A stretch of 64,000 nt of DNA from NCBI RefSeq assembly GCF_030272615.1, contig NC_081409.1, forward strand, positions 203,485,949 to 203,549,948, read 5' to 3'. The stretch is from Cryptomeria japonica (Eukaryota; Streptophyta; Pinopsida; Cupressales; Cupressaceae). How positions within the stretch are numbered: the first letter of the stretch is position 1; each line of letters starts with the position of its first letter. Shown here in pieces: positions 11,066 to 23,099 of this stretch. Position numbers and translations under genes: made by a program. The notes beneath the pieces were generated by a model. That model made no database searches, was not told where the DNA came from, and saw only the letters and a list, made by a program, of their open reading frames with translations.

Positions 11066-12868
11066 ATGGTTGAAACCCGCCTTCAAAAATCTAGGAGAAT
11101 AGCTAAAGAAGCTCAAGAATCCGCAAACATGAGTTCTTATGAGTATGACAATGATTTATTCTTCAATCCTGAGCACACTACATTACCCGACATGGATGTT
11201 TATAGAAACAATCCAAATGTGGAAAACACAGACACTACAAACAACAATGCTACACACAATGACAATGTGGACAACTTTTCAATACAATCAGCAGACATAG
11301 AAGAATCCATAATGAATCCTCATTTCAATAGATTGGTTGAAGAGATAATGAGAAGGGATAGACAGTACTTTTTACACATGATGGCACAAAGTGGAGCTAA
11401 AATACCTCATGACTTTGACATGTCTCAACTTATGGAAAACTGACCCTCGCAACAAACTCAATCCAACATGGATCAAAGGAGACCAAATAGTGGAGGAAAT
11501 AGAGGATCGAATATGATGCCTGAGTCACCATCAGTTTTGCTTCAAAAACCAGAAATCCCACATACACAAGCTCAAACATATGATACTTACCTTCGAAGAC
11601 CATTATGGAAGCCCTATGCAGATAGATATGCTCAATCACATGCTCAAGCTATGGATCAATCAAAACAAGTGGATACTCAAAGGCATCCTCAAAATTTGGA
11701 CATAAGGAAACCTCATGTCAAATTTGGGGGCAACACAATGGAAAATGAAATGCCTATTGAATATGGTATATATACACAAAATAGATATGGGGTTCCTCAA
11801 CATGAAGTTATGCCAAGTGCTCCCTATATGCCACCTCAATATAAACCCCCTCCATATGGACATGTATACGATCAGTATCATCCATACATGCAACAAGCTC
11901 CTCCTCAAATGGGTGTTTCAAACATGGGATATGCTACAAGAAATCGATCTCCTCCCAAGAACAATTTGGAGCAACAAATTAGAGATCTACAAAAGAAAAT
12001 GGAGGACATGAGTACACCAAAACCAACATACACTATGAGAGACATATGTCCTTATCCCTTTGATAAGAGCATTCCAATGCCTCCATTTCCTGCACACTTT
12101 GTGATGCCAAAATTTGACAAGTATAGAGGAAAGGGAGACCCCAAGGCACACATACGACAATTTTTCACAGCCTGCATTGAGGTAGCGGCAGAAGAAACAT
12201 ACTTGATGAGGTTGTTCCCGCAAAGCTTAGGCGATCAAGCTATGGAATGGTTTTCTCAATTACCTCCTGGTATTAAGTCATGGGGCGACTTAGCAGAGGC
12301 ATTCATTCAACATTTCTCTTACAATATAGAAACAGATGTCTCAGTCACTACCTTGTGCAATATTAAACAAAAGGAAGGAGAATCTTTCGCAACATTTTTA
12401 CAAAGATGGAGAAATCTAGCTAGCAGATGCTCTTGCGAAATCCCACAGAAACAAATGGTAGAAATGTTCACTCAAAACGTTAACAAGGATATTGGCTATG
12501 ATCTAAGGAAAGCTTGTTTGTCTACCTTCAAGGATGTTATTGAAAAGGGCTTAGCAATAGAAAAGGTCTTAATTGAACAAGGAGTCATTAAGATATTTAA
12601 GGAAAACAAAGAGGACTTCAAAGGAAAAGACAAGCCAAGATTTTGGAATAAGAACAAGAACACAGTCAATGATGGTGTTGTGGATGCCAATACAGTGAGA
12701 CCCAAGTTTATCTTTTCGGGATCAAGTTCTACAAACAATCAAGTGAATACTCAAACAACTTCTAGACCACGAAGGAAGTACACTCCATTGGGAGAACCAC
12801 TTGAATCAAGTATTCAAAAAGCTTGTGGCAAACAAAGTGATCACAGTTCCAGATTTTCCTCCATATGA
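11066..12868 (+). pseudogene. Gag of the Tat element (in-frame stop)
   Basis: Gag forms the virus-like particle that packages the element's RNA. The frame opens at 11066 (MVETRLQKSRRIAKEAQ), meets TGA at 11441-11443 and continues in the same frame from 11444 (MDQRRPNSGG from 11468). A retrotransposon gag domain is visible at about 12115-12560: FDKYRGKGDPKAHIRQF, MEWFSQLPPGIKSW, LCNIKQKEGESFATFLQRW. The TGA reads as a mutated CGA. Near 12800 the true protein switches to the +1 frame and continues with a zinc-knuckle-like CEFHKSKGHKIGNC in the next entry. That points to a single-base indel rather than a natural gene end. Confidence 0.88.
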
Positions 12869-14720
12869 ACCAAAGGTCAAACCAAATTGGTGGAATGATG
12901 ATGAGTATTGTGAATTTCATAAGAGCAAGGGTCATAAGATAGGTAATTGCCATCGACTGAAGAACATTGTGCAAGATCTCATTGATAGAGGTGACATTGA
13001 GATTGAGGAACACTCATCTAATCAAAAACATGAGATGTTTAAAGAACCATTCCCAAAGCATGACAAGGGAAAAGGCAAAGTCACAGATGATCAAGCCAAT
13101 TATACTAGAGCACCTTATAATTATGATTCTACTATCAATCACATCTCAATGGACAATCATATCTCTACTATTACCATCAAGAACAAAAATCCTGAGAATC
13201 CTCCTCAGCGACCTAGGATTGTCCTAAGAGGTGTTGGATCTTCTTCTGAACCTACCTCTGAATGTCATGTTACAACTCATCGAGGTAAAATCACGTTGCC
13301 AGGTGCCTCTACTAAGAATACCGCTTCTTCATCTACCAAGCCTGAGTATGACCTTGTAGAACAGTTAGGGAAGACACCTGTGCTCATCTCCATCCTTGAG
13401 CTCCTACGTATATCCCCCGCTCATAAAGCTATCCTTGACAAAATCTTGAGAGACACTGCCATCCCTACTGATCTGAACGTGGACCAGTTTCAAGCCATGG
13501 TGGGATACCTTTCCATTCCACATTCCCTTACATTCACAGAAGCTGATGACGCCTCCGTAAGTCAGCCTCATAATGCACCTTTACATGTTGAAGCCTTCAT
13601 ACATAAACATCGAATAAAGCGAGTCCTGATAGATGGAGGAGCTGGTCTAAACATTTGTACATTGAGCACCATTAAACAATTGGGATATTTTGATAAAGTT
13701 GTGAATTCTACAAATCAAATCACCATCAAGGCCTATGATGATGAAGAGCGCTCATCCAAGGGCACAGTCACCTTACCTCTAAGAATTGGGCCAGTCACAA
13801 AGGATGTGGTTTGTCAAGTCCTAGACCTGGATCTCACATACAACATATTGCTAGGACGTCCTTGGATTCATGAAATGAGGGCAGTCCCATCAACATATCA
13901 TCAATGCATTAAGTTTCCTCATAATGGAGTCGAGGTAACAGTTAACGGTGATCCTAATCCGTTCATATATTGCAATAACTTGAGATCACATACTAAGACT
14001 ATCATTCCCAGTAATCGTGAGGCTGCTCCTTCTTCGGCATACATTGATCCTGAGTCATTGAAACCTTCGACATCAAAACAAGGTGAACTTAAAGCCAAAT
14101 TTCAAGACAAAGGCATGGGAGAATACACTTTGAATCAGACCATGTTTTTACGACAAGTCATGAGCTCTCCAAAAGAATATGGAAGACCACATCCTAACAA
14201 GCAAATCTCCATCATGATACTCAAATGGGATCCTACTACCTTTCAAAGATGGGGCAAACTAGAAGAGGAAAATTTATACAAAATGCTCTACAAAGACATT
14301 GAAGAGGACACACATGATCAGATTAATATACCCTGTGAGAACTATGGCAAAGGCTTCAAGATTCTACAAAGATTCGGGTATGATGGAAAAAGCCCTCTTG
14401 GGTTATGCAAAGAAGGTGTCATGGAGCCCTTACAACCTGAATTGGCGGTAAGAAGGGAACGCTCAAAGGGACTTGGTTTTCTGACTTCCAAGATCCACAC
14501 TAAAAGGACAGAAGCGACATCACAAATCAAAGTTGCCAAAATTCAACAAGAGGATTACTATTCCACAGATTCCAACGAATGGGAATGGGGTTCAGATAAA
14601 TCCTCCAGTGACTATGAGCTCACTGAGACATTTAGAGAGCCAGATGAACCCACAGAAGAAGAGGAATTTTATAAAAAGTTCAGAGTTGGTCAAGAACCAA
14701 CCCATAAGGATCCCGCATAG
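12801..14720 (+). pseudogene. Gag C-terminus, aspartic protease and G-patch of the Tat element
   Basis: The frame starts inside the gag C-terminus, where CEFHKSKGHKIGNC at about 12909-12950 is a CCHC-like knuckle. It then enters an aspartic protease around 13585-13900: VLIDGGAGLNICTLST (with DGG in place of DTG or DSG) and NILLGRPWIHEM. After a linker, 14335-14490 encodes a G-patch (GKGFKILQRFGYDGKSPLG...RSKGLGF), an RNA-binding glycine-rich motif found after some retroelement proteases. The frame ends at TAG (14718-14720), but the same frame continues into RT, so this stop is probably a mutated CAG. The 68-bp overlap with gag reflects a frameshift. Confidence 0.85.
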
Positions 14721-16229
14721 TCTTTGTCTCAAAGTTCTAGGTCGAAATCACATAGGATGAGGACACCTGTCCCGGAAAGCGCTACTAGTGATGACAATTT
14801 GGATTCGCTCGCGATCGAAACTGATGAGGAGAGTGCCATCGATGACCTCGACGATTGCCTTGATATACCCGAATATAACCACATCTTCACTCTTAGCCCG
14901 ACAAACCTCGAAAACATTAAAGGCCTTCCCCTTGTTCACCCCCAACTTATTGACTGGGATTATGAAGGACCAGCACAATTTGATACATTTCAAAATGACG
15001 AAGCTATTATTGACTATCTTGGCATACGAGATGATCTTCCCCCTGGGGACCACAAAGCAGGATACGCCATAGAACTCAATAACATGGCATACTTTGGTGT
15101 GGGTGTCGGACCTTCCAGTCGCAAAAATTTGAAAATAAGAACAAAACAAGGATCTTATGGCGAAAACCACACTGTGGCGCTATCTGATCCCAAAAAAGTA
15201 AAAAGAAAAGATGTATCTGAGGGCGAAAACCTCTCTGAGGCACCCGAAGATGGAAGGCTCGACATTCTCCCAGCATCATATGAGGAAAAATCATCCATGT
15301 TGGTAGAGGAGACTATCAAGACAAATATTGGTACAAAAGAGGTTCCACACAACATATTCCTGGCTCAATCATTGACAGAGTCTGAAAGGGCAAAATTCAT
15401 AAGCTTCTTCAAAGAACGACAAATCAACTTTGCATGGTCATATGCTGATATGCCTGGACTGGATCCGGATTTGGTAATGCATCATTTGACAGTCAAACCG
15501 GGGGCAAAGCCAGTGAAACAGAAATTAAGAAAAATGCATCCACAAGTGGCATTACTAGTCAAAGCAGAACTGGAGAAATTATTGGATGTCGGATTCATAC
15601 GCCCAATTGATTATCCCAAATGGATCTCCAATTTAGTACCTGTCAGTAAACCAGATCGCAGCATCAGAATATGTACAGATTTCAGAGACATCAACAAAGC
15701 TTGTCCGAAAGATGACTTCCCATTACCAAACATTGACTTGATCGTGGATCTCACAGCAGGTCACGAAATGTTATCTTTAATGGACGGATTTTCTGGTTAT
15801 AATCAAATCAGGATTGCACCCGAGGATCAACACAAAACATCATTCACTTGTCCGTGGGGAACTTTCTGTTGGAATGTCATGCCCTTTGGGCTGAAAAATG
15901 CAGGCGCTACATATCAAAGAGCAATGACCACTATCTTTCATGATCTCATGCACATAACCGTGGAAGATTATGTTGATGATCTCTTGGGAAAATCAATAGA
16001 CAGAGATACACATTTGGACATACTTTCAGTCGTCTTTGATCGGTTGGAAAAATACAAGGTAAGATTAAATCCCAAGAAATGTGTCTTTGGAGTAACCTCC
16101 GGGAAACTCCTAGGATTCATTGTGTCTAAAAGAGGAATCGAAGCTGATCCAGCAAAAGTCAAGGCTATCTTGGACATGCCGCCACCCAAAAATATCAGTC
16201 AACTTCGATCCTTACAAGGGAGACTCTAG
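14721..16229 (+). pseudogene. Reverse transcriptase of the Tat element
   Basis: This region copies the element RNA into DNA. The same frame as the protease continues after the TAG. RT motifs run in order: HHLTVKPGAKPVKQKLRKM, GFIRPIDYPKWISNLVPVSK, RICTDFRDINKACPKDDFPL, LSLMDGFSGYNQI, WNVMPFGLKNAGATYQRAM, and the catalytic YVDD in VEDYVDDLLGKSID at about 15963-16003. The catalytic aspartates are intact. The frame is closed by TAG at 16227-16229, followed by TGA at 16236-16238, inside the conserved LQGRL(Q)SI(R)RFIAQL segment. Both fit CAG and CGA mutations. Confidence 0.92.
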
Positions 16230-17510
16230 TCTATATGAAGATTCATAGCACAACTTGCAGATAAATGTAATCCCTTTCAGCACTTGTTACATAAAAACAT
16301 CAAGTTCAAATGGGATGAGAACTATCAACAAGCTTTTCAGACGCTCAAGGATTATCTTTTGAATCTGCCAGTTTTGATGCCACCAATTCTAGATCAACCT
16401 TTGCTACTCTACATATCAGCTACTCCAACAGCACTGGGGGCACTCCTAGCACAACAAATAGCCAATGGCAAGGAAAAAGCAGTATACTATATCAGTCGCA
16501 CATTGGTGGGATATGAGCTAAACTACACACCAATCGAGCGTGCATGTCTCGCTGTGGTCTTTGCTTCACAGAAATTACGACATTATATGCTCACTCATAA
16601 GACTAAGTTGATTGCAAGAATTGATCCATTAAAATACCTTCTCAACAAAGCTACACTTACGGGGCGACTGGCCAAGTGGGTAATGATCCTAAGTGAATTC
16701 GACATCGAGTATGTGGACAGAAAAGCAATAAAAGGACAAGCAATCATGGATCAATTAGCAGATGCCCCCATGATAGATGATGCTCCTCTAAATTCAGAAT
16801 TTTCAGATGAGTCCATTTTAACAATATCACCTGCAAAGCCATGGCAATTATACTTTGACGGCTCATACACACAACATGGGGCAGGAGCTGGTATTCTCTT
16901 TATAACTCCTCAAGGCGATTCTATACCAAAATCATACCGCTTATCATTTCCTTGCACTAACAATATAGCGGAATATGAGGCATTAACAACGGGATTACGA
17001 ATTGCAATTCAGTGGAAGATCCAGGAACTTCGTGTTTTGGGGGATTCTCAACTTGTCATCCTTCAAGCAACTGATGATTACCAAACAAAAGATGAAAAAT
17101 TAATGCCTTACAAACAACTGGTAGATGATTTGAAACAGCACTTCGCAAAGATAGATTTTGAGCAGATACCAAGAGAGCAGAATCGTGCTGCAGATGCTAT
17201 GGCTACAATTGCTTCGCTAATTGACCTGCCTCAAAATGAAACCTGCTATGAGTTCCTGGTAGACAACCTGTTGATTCCTTCATATGAGATCACTCCTACT
17301 GAAATGATATGCATTGTTGGTCCCGAATCCCAGTTATATGGTTCCATATTCACATATCTTCGCGACAATATCTTACCTCCTGATCTATCAAACAACCAAC
17401 GCTGCACTTTCATTCGTCAATCCTCTCGATATGTCATTCTAGCTGATACCCTATACCGACGAGGTCTAGATGGCACTCTTCTTAGATGTTTAGAAAGTGA
17501 CGAAGCTTAG
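16230..17510 (+). pseudogene. Dual RNase H region of the Tat element
   Basis: Two RNase H-type domains follow RT. The first (about 16300-16790) is the usual gypsy RNase H: FKWDENYQQAFQTLKDYL, LLLYISATPTALGALLAQ, TLVGYELNYTPIERACLAV and the end segment FDIEYVDRKAIKGQA. The second (about 16840-17230) has the archaeal/plant type signature: WQLYFDGSYTQHGAGAGI, NNIAEYEALTTGLRIA, LGDSQLVILQ and REQNRAADAMATIA. Its acidic catalytic set D-E-D-D is visible. A second RNase H is a known hallmark of the Tat lineage. The frame ends at TAG 17508-17510, again readable as former CAG. Confidence 0.9.
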
Positions 17511-18590
17511 ATTGCGTTACGTGAAGTGCATGAGGGGATATGTGGTCCGCATACTAGTGGTCTTACCTTGGCCAAGAAACTCATCAGGACTGGATATTAC
17601 TGGCCCACTATGGAAAAAGACTCATATCAGTTTGTCAAGAAATGTAAGCAATGTCAAATTCATGGAGACCTCATACATGCACCAGCACAAGAACTACAAC
17701 CACTTGCATCTCCTTGGCCCTTTTGTCAATGGGGACTTGATCTCATAGGCAAGATTCACCCTCCTTCTTCCAATGGTCATAAATTCATTATCACAGCCAC
17801 AGAGTATTTCACAAAGTGGATTGAAGCCGTGCCTCTCACACAAGTTACTGGGAAACAAATTGCTACTTTCATCCTTAACTATATCATTTGCCGATATGGT
17901 ATTCCCAATTCCATTATCACTGATAATGGGCGTCCCTTCAAAAATCAGGATGTTCGTGAACTCCGTGACCGCTTTCATATTTCCCATCGTTTCTCCACAC
18001 CATATTATCTCCAAGGTAATGGCCAAGCTGAGGCGTCTAATAAAACAATTCTTAAAATCCTCAAAAAGATAGTCGACGACGCTGGCCGTAACTGGCATGT
18101 CCAACTCAATCCTGCACTTTGGGCCTATCGCACAAGTGTCCGCACACCTACAGGAGCTACACCTTATTCACTTGTCTACGGCGCTGAAGCCATCTTGCTT
18201 ATTGAGGTCAAGTTACCTTCTTTACGGGTCTCTTTGCGAAACATCATCAATGATGAAGATTACAGGGTTTCTCGCTTACGAGAACTAGAACTGCTGGATG
18301 AAAGGAGACAAACTGCTTTTAATCATCTCAAGGCTTACCAACAATGAATGAGTCACAGCTACAATCACAAAGTCAAGCCTCGCACATTTGAGGTAGGTGA
18401 CTTAGTCCTCAGAGAAAACCTCAAGAATCAGCAAGACAGAGAGAAGAGGGGCAAGTTTGAACCAAACTGGCTTGGTCCTTACATCGTTACAGTAGCCTAT
18501 GGATCTGGTGCATATCAGCTCTCAACTACAGAAGGTGAACCTTTGGAGGATCCTATCAATAGCATGCACCTTCGCAGGTTCTACACATAG
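17511..18590 (+). pseudogene. Integrase of the Tat element
   Basis: Integrase inserts the DNA copy into the genome. The zinc-binding HHCC domain is visible as HEGICGPH...CKQC (about 17530-17655). The catalytic core follows with D in WGLDLIGKI, D in SIITDNGRPF and E in GNGQAEASNKTI. TGA at 18345-18347 (AYQQ*MSHSYN) interrupts the same frame and reads as a mutated CGA. The C-terminal part 18348-18590 (VGDLVLRENL, GKFEPNWLGPYIV, NSMHLRRFYT) is the usual C-terminal domain, and the final TAG is the natural end. No chromodomain is seen. Confidence 0.92.
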
Positions 18591-20281
18591 CTTTTTAGAG
18601 TATCTTAATCCAAAAATACAAAAAAAAAAAAAAAATCAAAAATTTTCAAAAATACAAAAAAAATTATAAAAACAAAAAATTGTTACTTGGTGCAAACTTG
18701 GCAAACAGGCACCTTGTGACACAAAAAAAATAAAAATTGAAAAATAAAAAAAGTAAAGAGAAATAATTTCGTCCAACGGTGAAAACCACTTCGGTGGCGC
18801 CCTGGGCAAGTACCATGGTGAAAACTGGGTCACCAGCGCCATGCGTAGAGACTTTGCTCCTCCCTCCTTCAGGATTCACTTTCATCACTTCACATTGCAC
18901 ACACGCACAACCTATTTACGCACAATAAACTTATCCATTCCCATCATGGCTTGTTATTGATCTACCCAAGATTGGTTAGCCATTCATACTAACCATCCCT
19001 TTTCACCCCTTTCCATCCATAATAAGTCAGATCTTATCTGTGGCTAAGGCAAATCCTACGTCTAGTGATGGGTGTGGAACTGAGAGCATCACATGTTTCG
19101 AGGAGTGCAGTTTCTTCGAGCTTCCTTCAAGTCTATTCGCACACAATCCGCAATAAAGCAACACTTGCATCGAAGATCCGCAATAAAATTTCATCTTCTC
19201 CGCAATAAAGTATCAGTTTCATGGATTCAGTCAGTTTCAGATGAGACACAACAGCAACAATGGGCTTCAACAAAATCAAATCTTTCAACAAACTCAGACA
19301 ACATTATGGTTCAGTGCTATCTATCCTTTTTGTGAAGGTAAACATTGTGACCACAATCAAATATGACATATACAAGTGACAAGAGACACTAAACTTGAGG
19401 ACTACAGTGGATGTTGGTGTCGAGTCTTGGTTTTCTTTTGATTTCATCTTTTTGGTGACATGTCTTTTAGCTTTTCCAGGATGTCTTTGACTAGAGATTC
19501 TATCTCCAGGATGTCTTTGACTAGAAAGGCGAGGATGGGGTATCGTCACCTATTTTGTTTGTTGTCTGTGGATTGTCTCTTAGTAATGCGATGACTTGTT
19601 CAAGGATATGAGGACACTGTGAGTCTAGTATGAACTGGGGCATTCCTTGTTTGTGACTATCTTATCTCCATGCAAACAAGTACAATGACTTTCTGGGTCG
19701 AACATATGCCTCGATTGTCATAACCTAATTACCATAATAAAGCTCAATGATGATAACGCACAAGAAGCTCTTTCACGTTCATATCTTCTGTCTTCCATCC
19801 CCCTTTCTTGATCGACTTCCATCGTCCTTCTTGAGTTCGCGTAGCTTGCTATCACATGACTGAGTATAACGACACACCAAAAACATTTGCATTTCATGTA
19901 GTTTGCACCTGCATTACCACATATAAGCATTTCATACATACATATAGACATCACATCCTGCACACAACACCTGTTAGCACAATTTACACTTGCATTATCA
20001 TATTCATCTGTATCACATACATCCACATTTGCATCATGCATCACATATAAAACATAAAAGAACAAAAATATTGCATTGCATCCATATCATAAGCATCACA
20101 TAGAAACATACATCACATAAGTACACATGCATATAGCTGTCGCAAAAATGAATCATCTCTCATAAATAATTAAATGTGTCATGATACAATGATGTCAAAA
20201 AATCATATGGCTACAAAATCACCCGCAGGTGTCTACAATACAAAAATGGTACAAATACTGATACAAGGGAGCCCTCTATGG
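18591..20281 (+). other. Tat 3' non-coding region
   Basis: This is the region between the integrase stop and the C-terminal end of the antisense PMD ORF. It begins with an A-rich tract (18605-18690). Around 18780-18850 comes GC-richer sequence that includes a gtggcgccctgggcaagt stretch, then AT-rich sequence with many cat/aca repeats (19850-20130). I see no conserved protein here on either strand. No copy of the 5' LTR is present. Confidence 0.6.
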
Positions 20282-22291
20282 CTATGATGAACTCCCTCCC
20301 TCGGAGCCGTCTAGCCTCGACCAACTCTGAGCTATAGAAGGACCCGCTCCAGGATCACCCTGCCTGTCTGGTGGTGGTGGAGGACCCATGACCCCACCAC
20401 TAGATGCCTGTCTCCTCTGGCTCCCTCCCGTAGCCGTCATTGTACGCGATGGTCTATGGAAGCTCCTCGCCTGCTGATCTGCTGACACTGCACCATAGTA
20501 GAGGTCCCTTCAGTAACCAATCTCCTCTCCAGCTCGCAAGACATATGCGTAGCCTACTCCTATGTCCTCCACTGCCTACCTCCCTGCCCTCAGCGCTGTC
20601 TCAGCCTCAGTGTAGCACTGGATAGCCTGATCTCTCTCTCGCTCAGTATCCCTGAGCCTGGTCCTGAGTCGGTCCCTCTCCCGCTCCAGATCCTGGATCT
20701 CATCTGCCTAACCCTGGCAGATCTCCCTGAGCTCAATCAGCTCATCCTCCTCTGGATCCCCACCCTCTCCCCCTGCCTGTGGCTCTCCCTCTGCGGGTGC
20801 CTATACCTGTGCCTGTCCCTATACCTGTATCGGTGCCTGCACGGGTACCTATCTCTGTGCATGCCTAGGTACCTGCACCTGTCTCTGACCCTGCACCTGT
20901 GCCTGTACTGGCACCTGTCCCTGTACCTGTCCTTGTCTCGGTCCCTGTGCTCTAGGACCCTGTGCTGTTGGTACCTGCAGGGGCAATCCACCGCGACCCC
21001 TCACCACCTGGGCTGGTCCCTCCTGTCCACCCTCCCTCCGAGGTGCCACTCTCCTCTCCCCCACTACTCCCCTCCGCCTCCGTCGGCCTCTACCTCCATC
21101 ACCTCCACCATCATCATCATCATCATCATCTCCTCCAACCTCTCCCTCCAGTAGCTCGCCTGGATCTGTCAACCGTGGGAATGGATGCTCTGCCCAATAT
21201 GTCGAGTACTCTGCATCCATGCCTGCATCCTTAATCTCCGACCACATATCCCAGGGTAGGGGCACCATCTCTGCCAGCTGTGTAACTGCCTGATCATATG
21301 ACAACAGCGGTCCAAACTGTGCCTGATCTCTCACTGTGCGGGCATACATACCCGAGCCTCGTGGCATCCTCTGGATCCTGCCAAACTATCTGCATACCCT
21401 ATCCACCAGCTGTCTCTCCAATATGTAGGGCGTCCGCCCAATCAGATATCTGCTCTTGAAGGTATAAGGCAGCTCCACTGTGTCATCCTCCCACTCCTCG
21501 CACCCCAGGTACAGCCTCCAGATGACTACATCAATGTCATCTATCACACGCCTTTAGTGCTCTAACCTGCCAATCCGAGGCTGTGAAGTAATCATATCAT
21601 AAAGATGCACAAAACTCCGTCCATGACCCCTGCCTCTGAAGTGTATTGGCCGTGTGATAGGCAGATGCTCGTATGCCCACACCTGCAGAAGTGTCACTCC
21701 ACAACCCAATCCCACTGATCCATGGTAGACAAACTGGTGCATCTCATAATATAGGTGTGCCAACACACATGGACCCCATGCATATCTGGTGTGATGTGTA
21801 ATCAATGTCTCCAGTGCTCCTCCCCAGCCCACTGCCAACCCCCGTGTCGCCCTGTCCGGACACAGGAACCCACTGATAGCTCCTCCAATCACAGCTGGCA
21901 AAGCTAACCCTGTCGCAATCATGGTGTCCCATGCCACATGCCCTGCTCTCATCTCTAGCCTGGGATCTTGGAACACCCGTCTCAGCGCCTCTCTGTCTCC
22001 ATCTCGATCGTATGGAATCAGATCTCCATCGATTGGTATGTGTAGAATCCTGTAGACATCCTCGAGGGTCACTATCATCTCCCCCATCGGCAAATGAAAA
22101 GTGCAAGTCTCGGAGTGCCATCTCTCCGCCAGCGCAGTCAGCAAACCCATGTTTGCCCAAAACTCAGGCACATACAGCACGTGTCTCAATCCCATCTCCT
22201 CAATGGCAGCTCTATCCTACAACGATAACTCTGGTCGCAACCTCTGTGTGGACGGGAATCTCTCCCGTGACTCTAGCATAGGCAGATACTC
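20282..22291 (-). pseudogene. Antisense plant mobile domain (PMD) ORF in the Tat element
   Basis: The minus strand encodes an aminotransferase-like plant mobile domain, the domain of Arabidopsis MAIN/MAIL1, also found in plant transposons. Visible PMD blocks are FWANMGLLTALAERW, ETCTFHLPMGEMIVTLEDV and the closing VDRVCR(stop)FGRIQRMP, where PMD proteins have RQFG. The C-terminal half holds an Asp run, Arg-rich and Gln/Val/Pro-rich repeats, and a coiled-coil-like DLERERDRLRTRLRDTERERD. Nine in-frame stops occur: TAG at 22217, 21386, 20849, 20819, 20801, 20708 and 20576, TAA at 21554, TGA at 20510. All can be read as mutated CAG, CAA or CGA. A splice acceptor (CTGCAG, ending 22292) precedes the exon. 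It lies antisense between pol and the element end, as known for extra ORFs of Tat elements. Confidence 0.82.
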
Positions 22292-23099
22292 CTGCAGTCA
22301 AACAATCGAATCATGTCAGTTATCGTGGCATTCACTGTTCATCACAAAATGCTACTTGCTATCTAAATGCATATGGTTATCTGTCCTAGTGACACTCACT
22401 GTTCATCACAAAGTGTTGCTATCTATCCTAGTAGTGCTCCCTATTCATCACAAAGTACTACGTGTGTGACATTCCCTGTTCATCACAAAGTGTTACTCAC
22501 ATTTTGCACTCCCTGTTCATCACAAAGTGCAGCTCATACTTTGGGTACTCCCTGTTCATCACAAAGTACTCTATTTTGGTGCTCCCTGTTCATCACAAAG
22601 TGCCTTGATCTATCCTAGTCTTCCTAGAGGACCTGCTTGAGTGTATCCTCTCAACAGCTTATCCAATCGACAGCGTATGTTCATCACAGAACTGCCGATT
22701 TGACCTAGAAGACCAAAAACCTTGCATTTTCACACATAAACACGTTTCTACATCACAAACGCGCCTATAAACTGCACAAACACACCTACAAAACACAGAC
22801 GCGCCTTATGGACATAAACACGCCTAAATTTAACACAAACGCGACCTTGGAACACAAACGCCCCTACAGGACGTAGACGCGCCCGCATCAAGCACAAACG
22901 CGGTTCCAGACGCATACGCACCTGGCACCGACACAGACGCGCTTGGCCGACATAGACGCACCTGGCACTGACACAGACGCGATGGCACGTTTTTGCACTT
23001 TTTTGTGCCCTATTCCTAAGCGCATTTATTGCTACCTAGCATGCATTAATGACAAAAAATGGAATACGTCAAAGTACGAGGAGGTTTGGTGGTACTTAC
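22292..23099 (-). other. Putative intron/leader of the antisense PMD gene with two repeat arrays
   Basis: On the minus strand a consensus donor (CCG|GTAAGT, at 23099) and an acceptor (TTTGACTGCAG|GAG, ending 22292) bound an 808-bp segment. It contains two arrays. The first is about eight copies of a GTTCATCACAAAGTG-like unit at 22330-22620. The second is roughly a dozen copies of an AACACAGACGCG-like unit at 22735-22990, the reverse complement of the motif in the sense leader. Splicing is inferred from sequence only. Confidence 0.5.

Noticed and set aside
20737-21234. Arg/Tyr-rich or His-rich frames overlapping the PMD ORF on both strands
   Set aside because: They are shadows of the low-complexity C-terminal part of the antisense PMD frame.
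22330-22990. CRISPR or satellite array
   Set aside because: Short degenerate motif with irregular spacing, better explained as leader/intron repeats of the antisense ORF.
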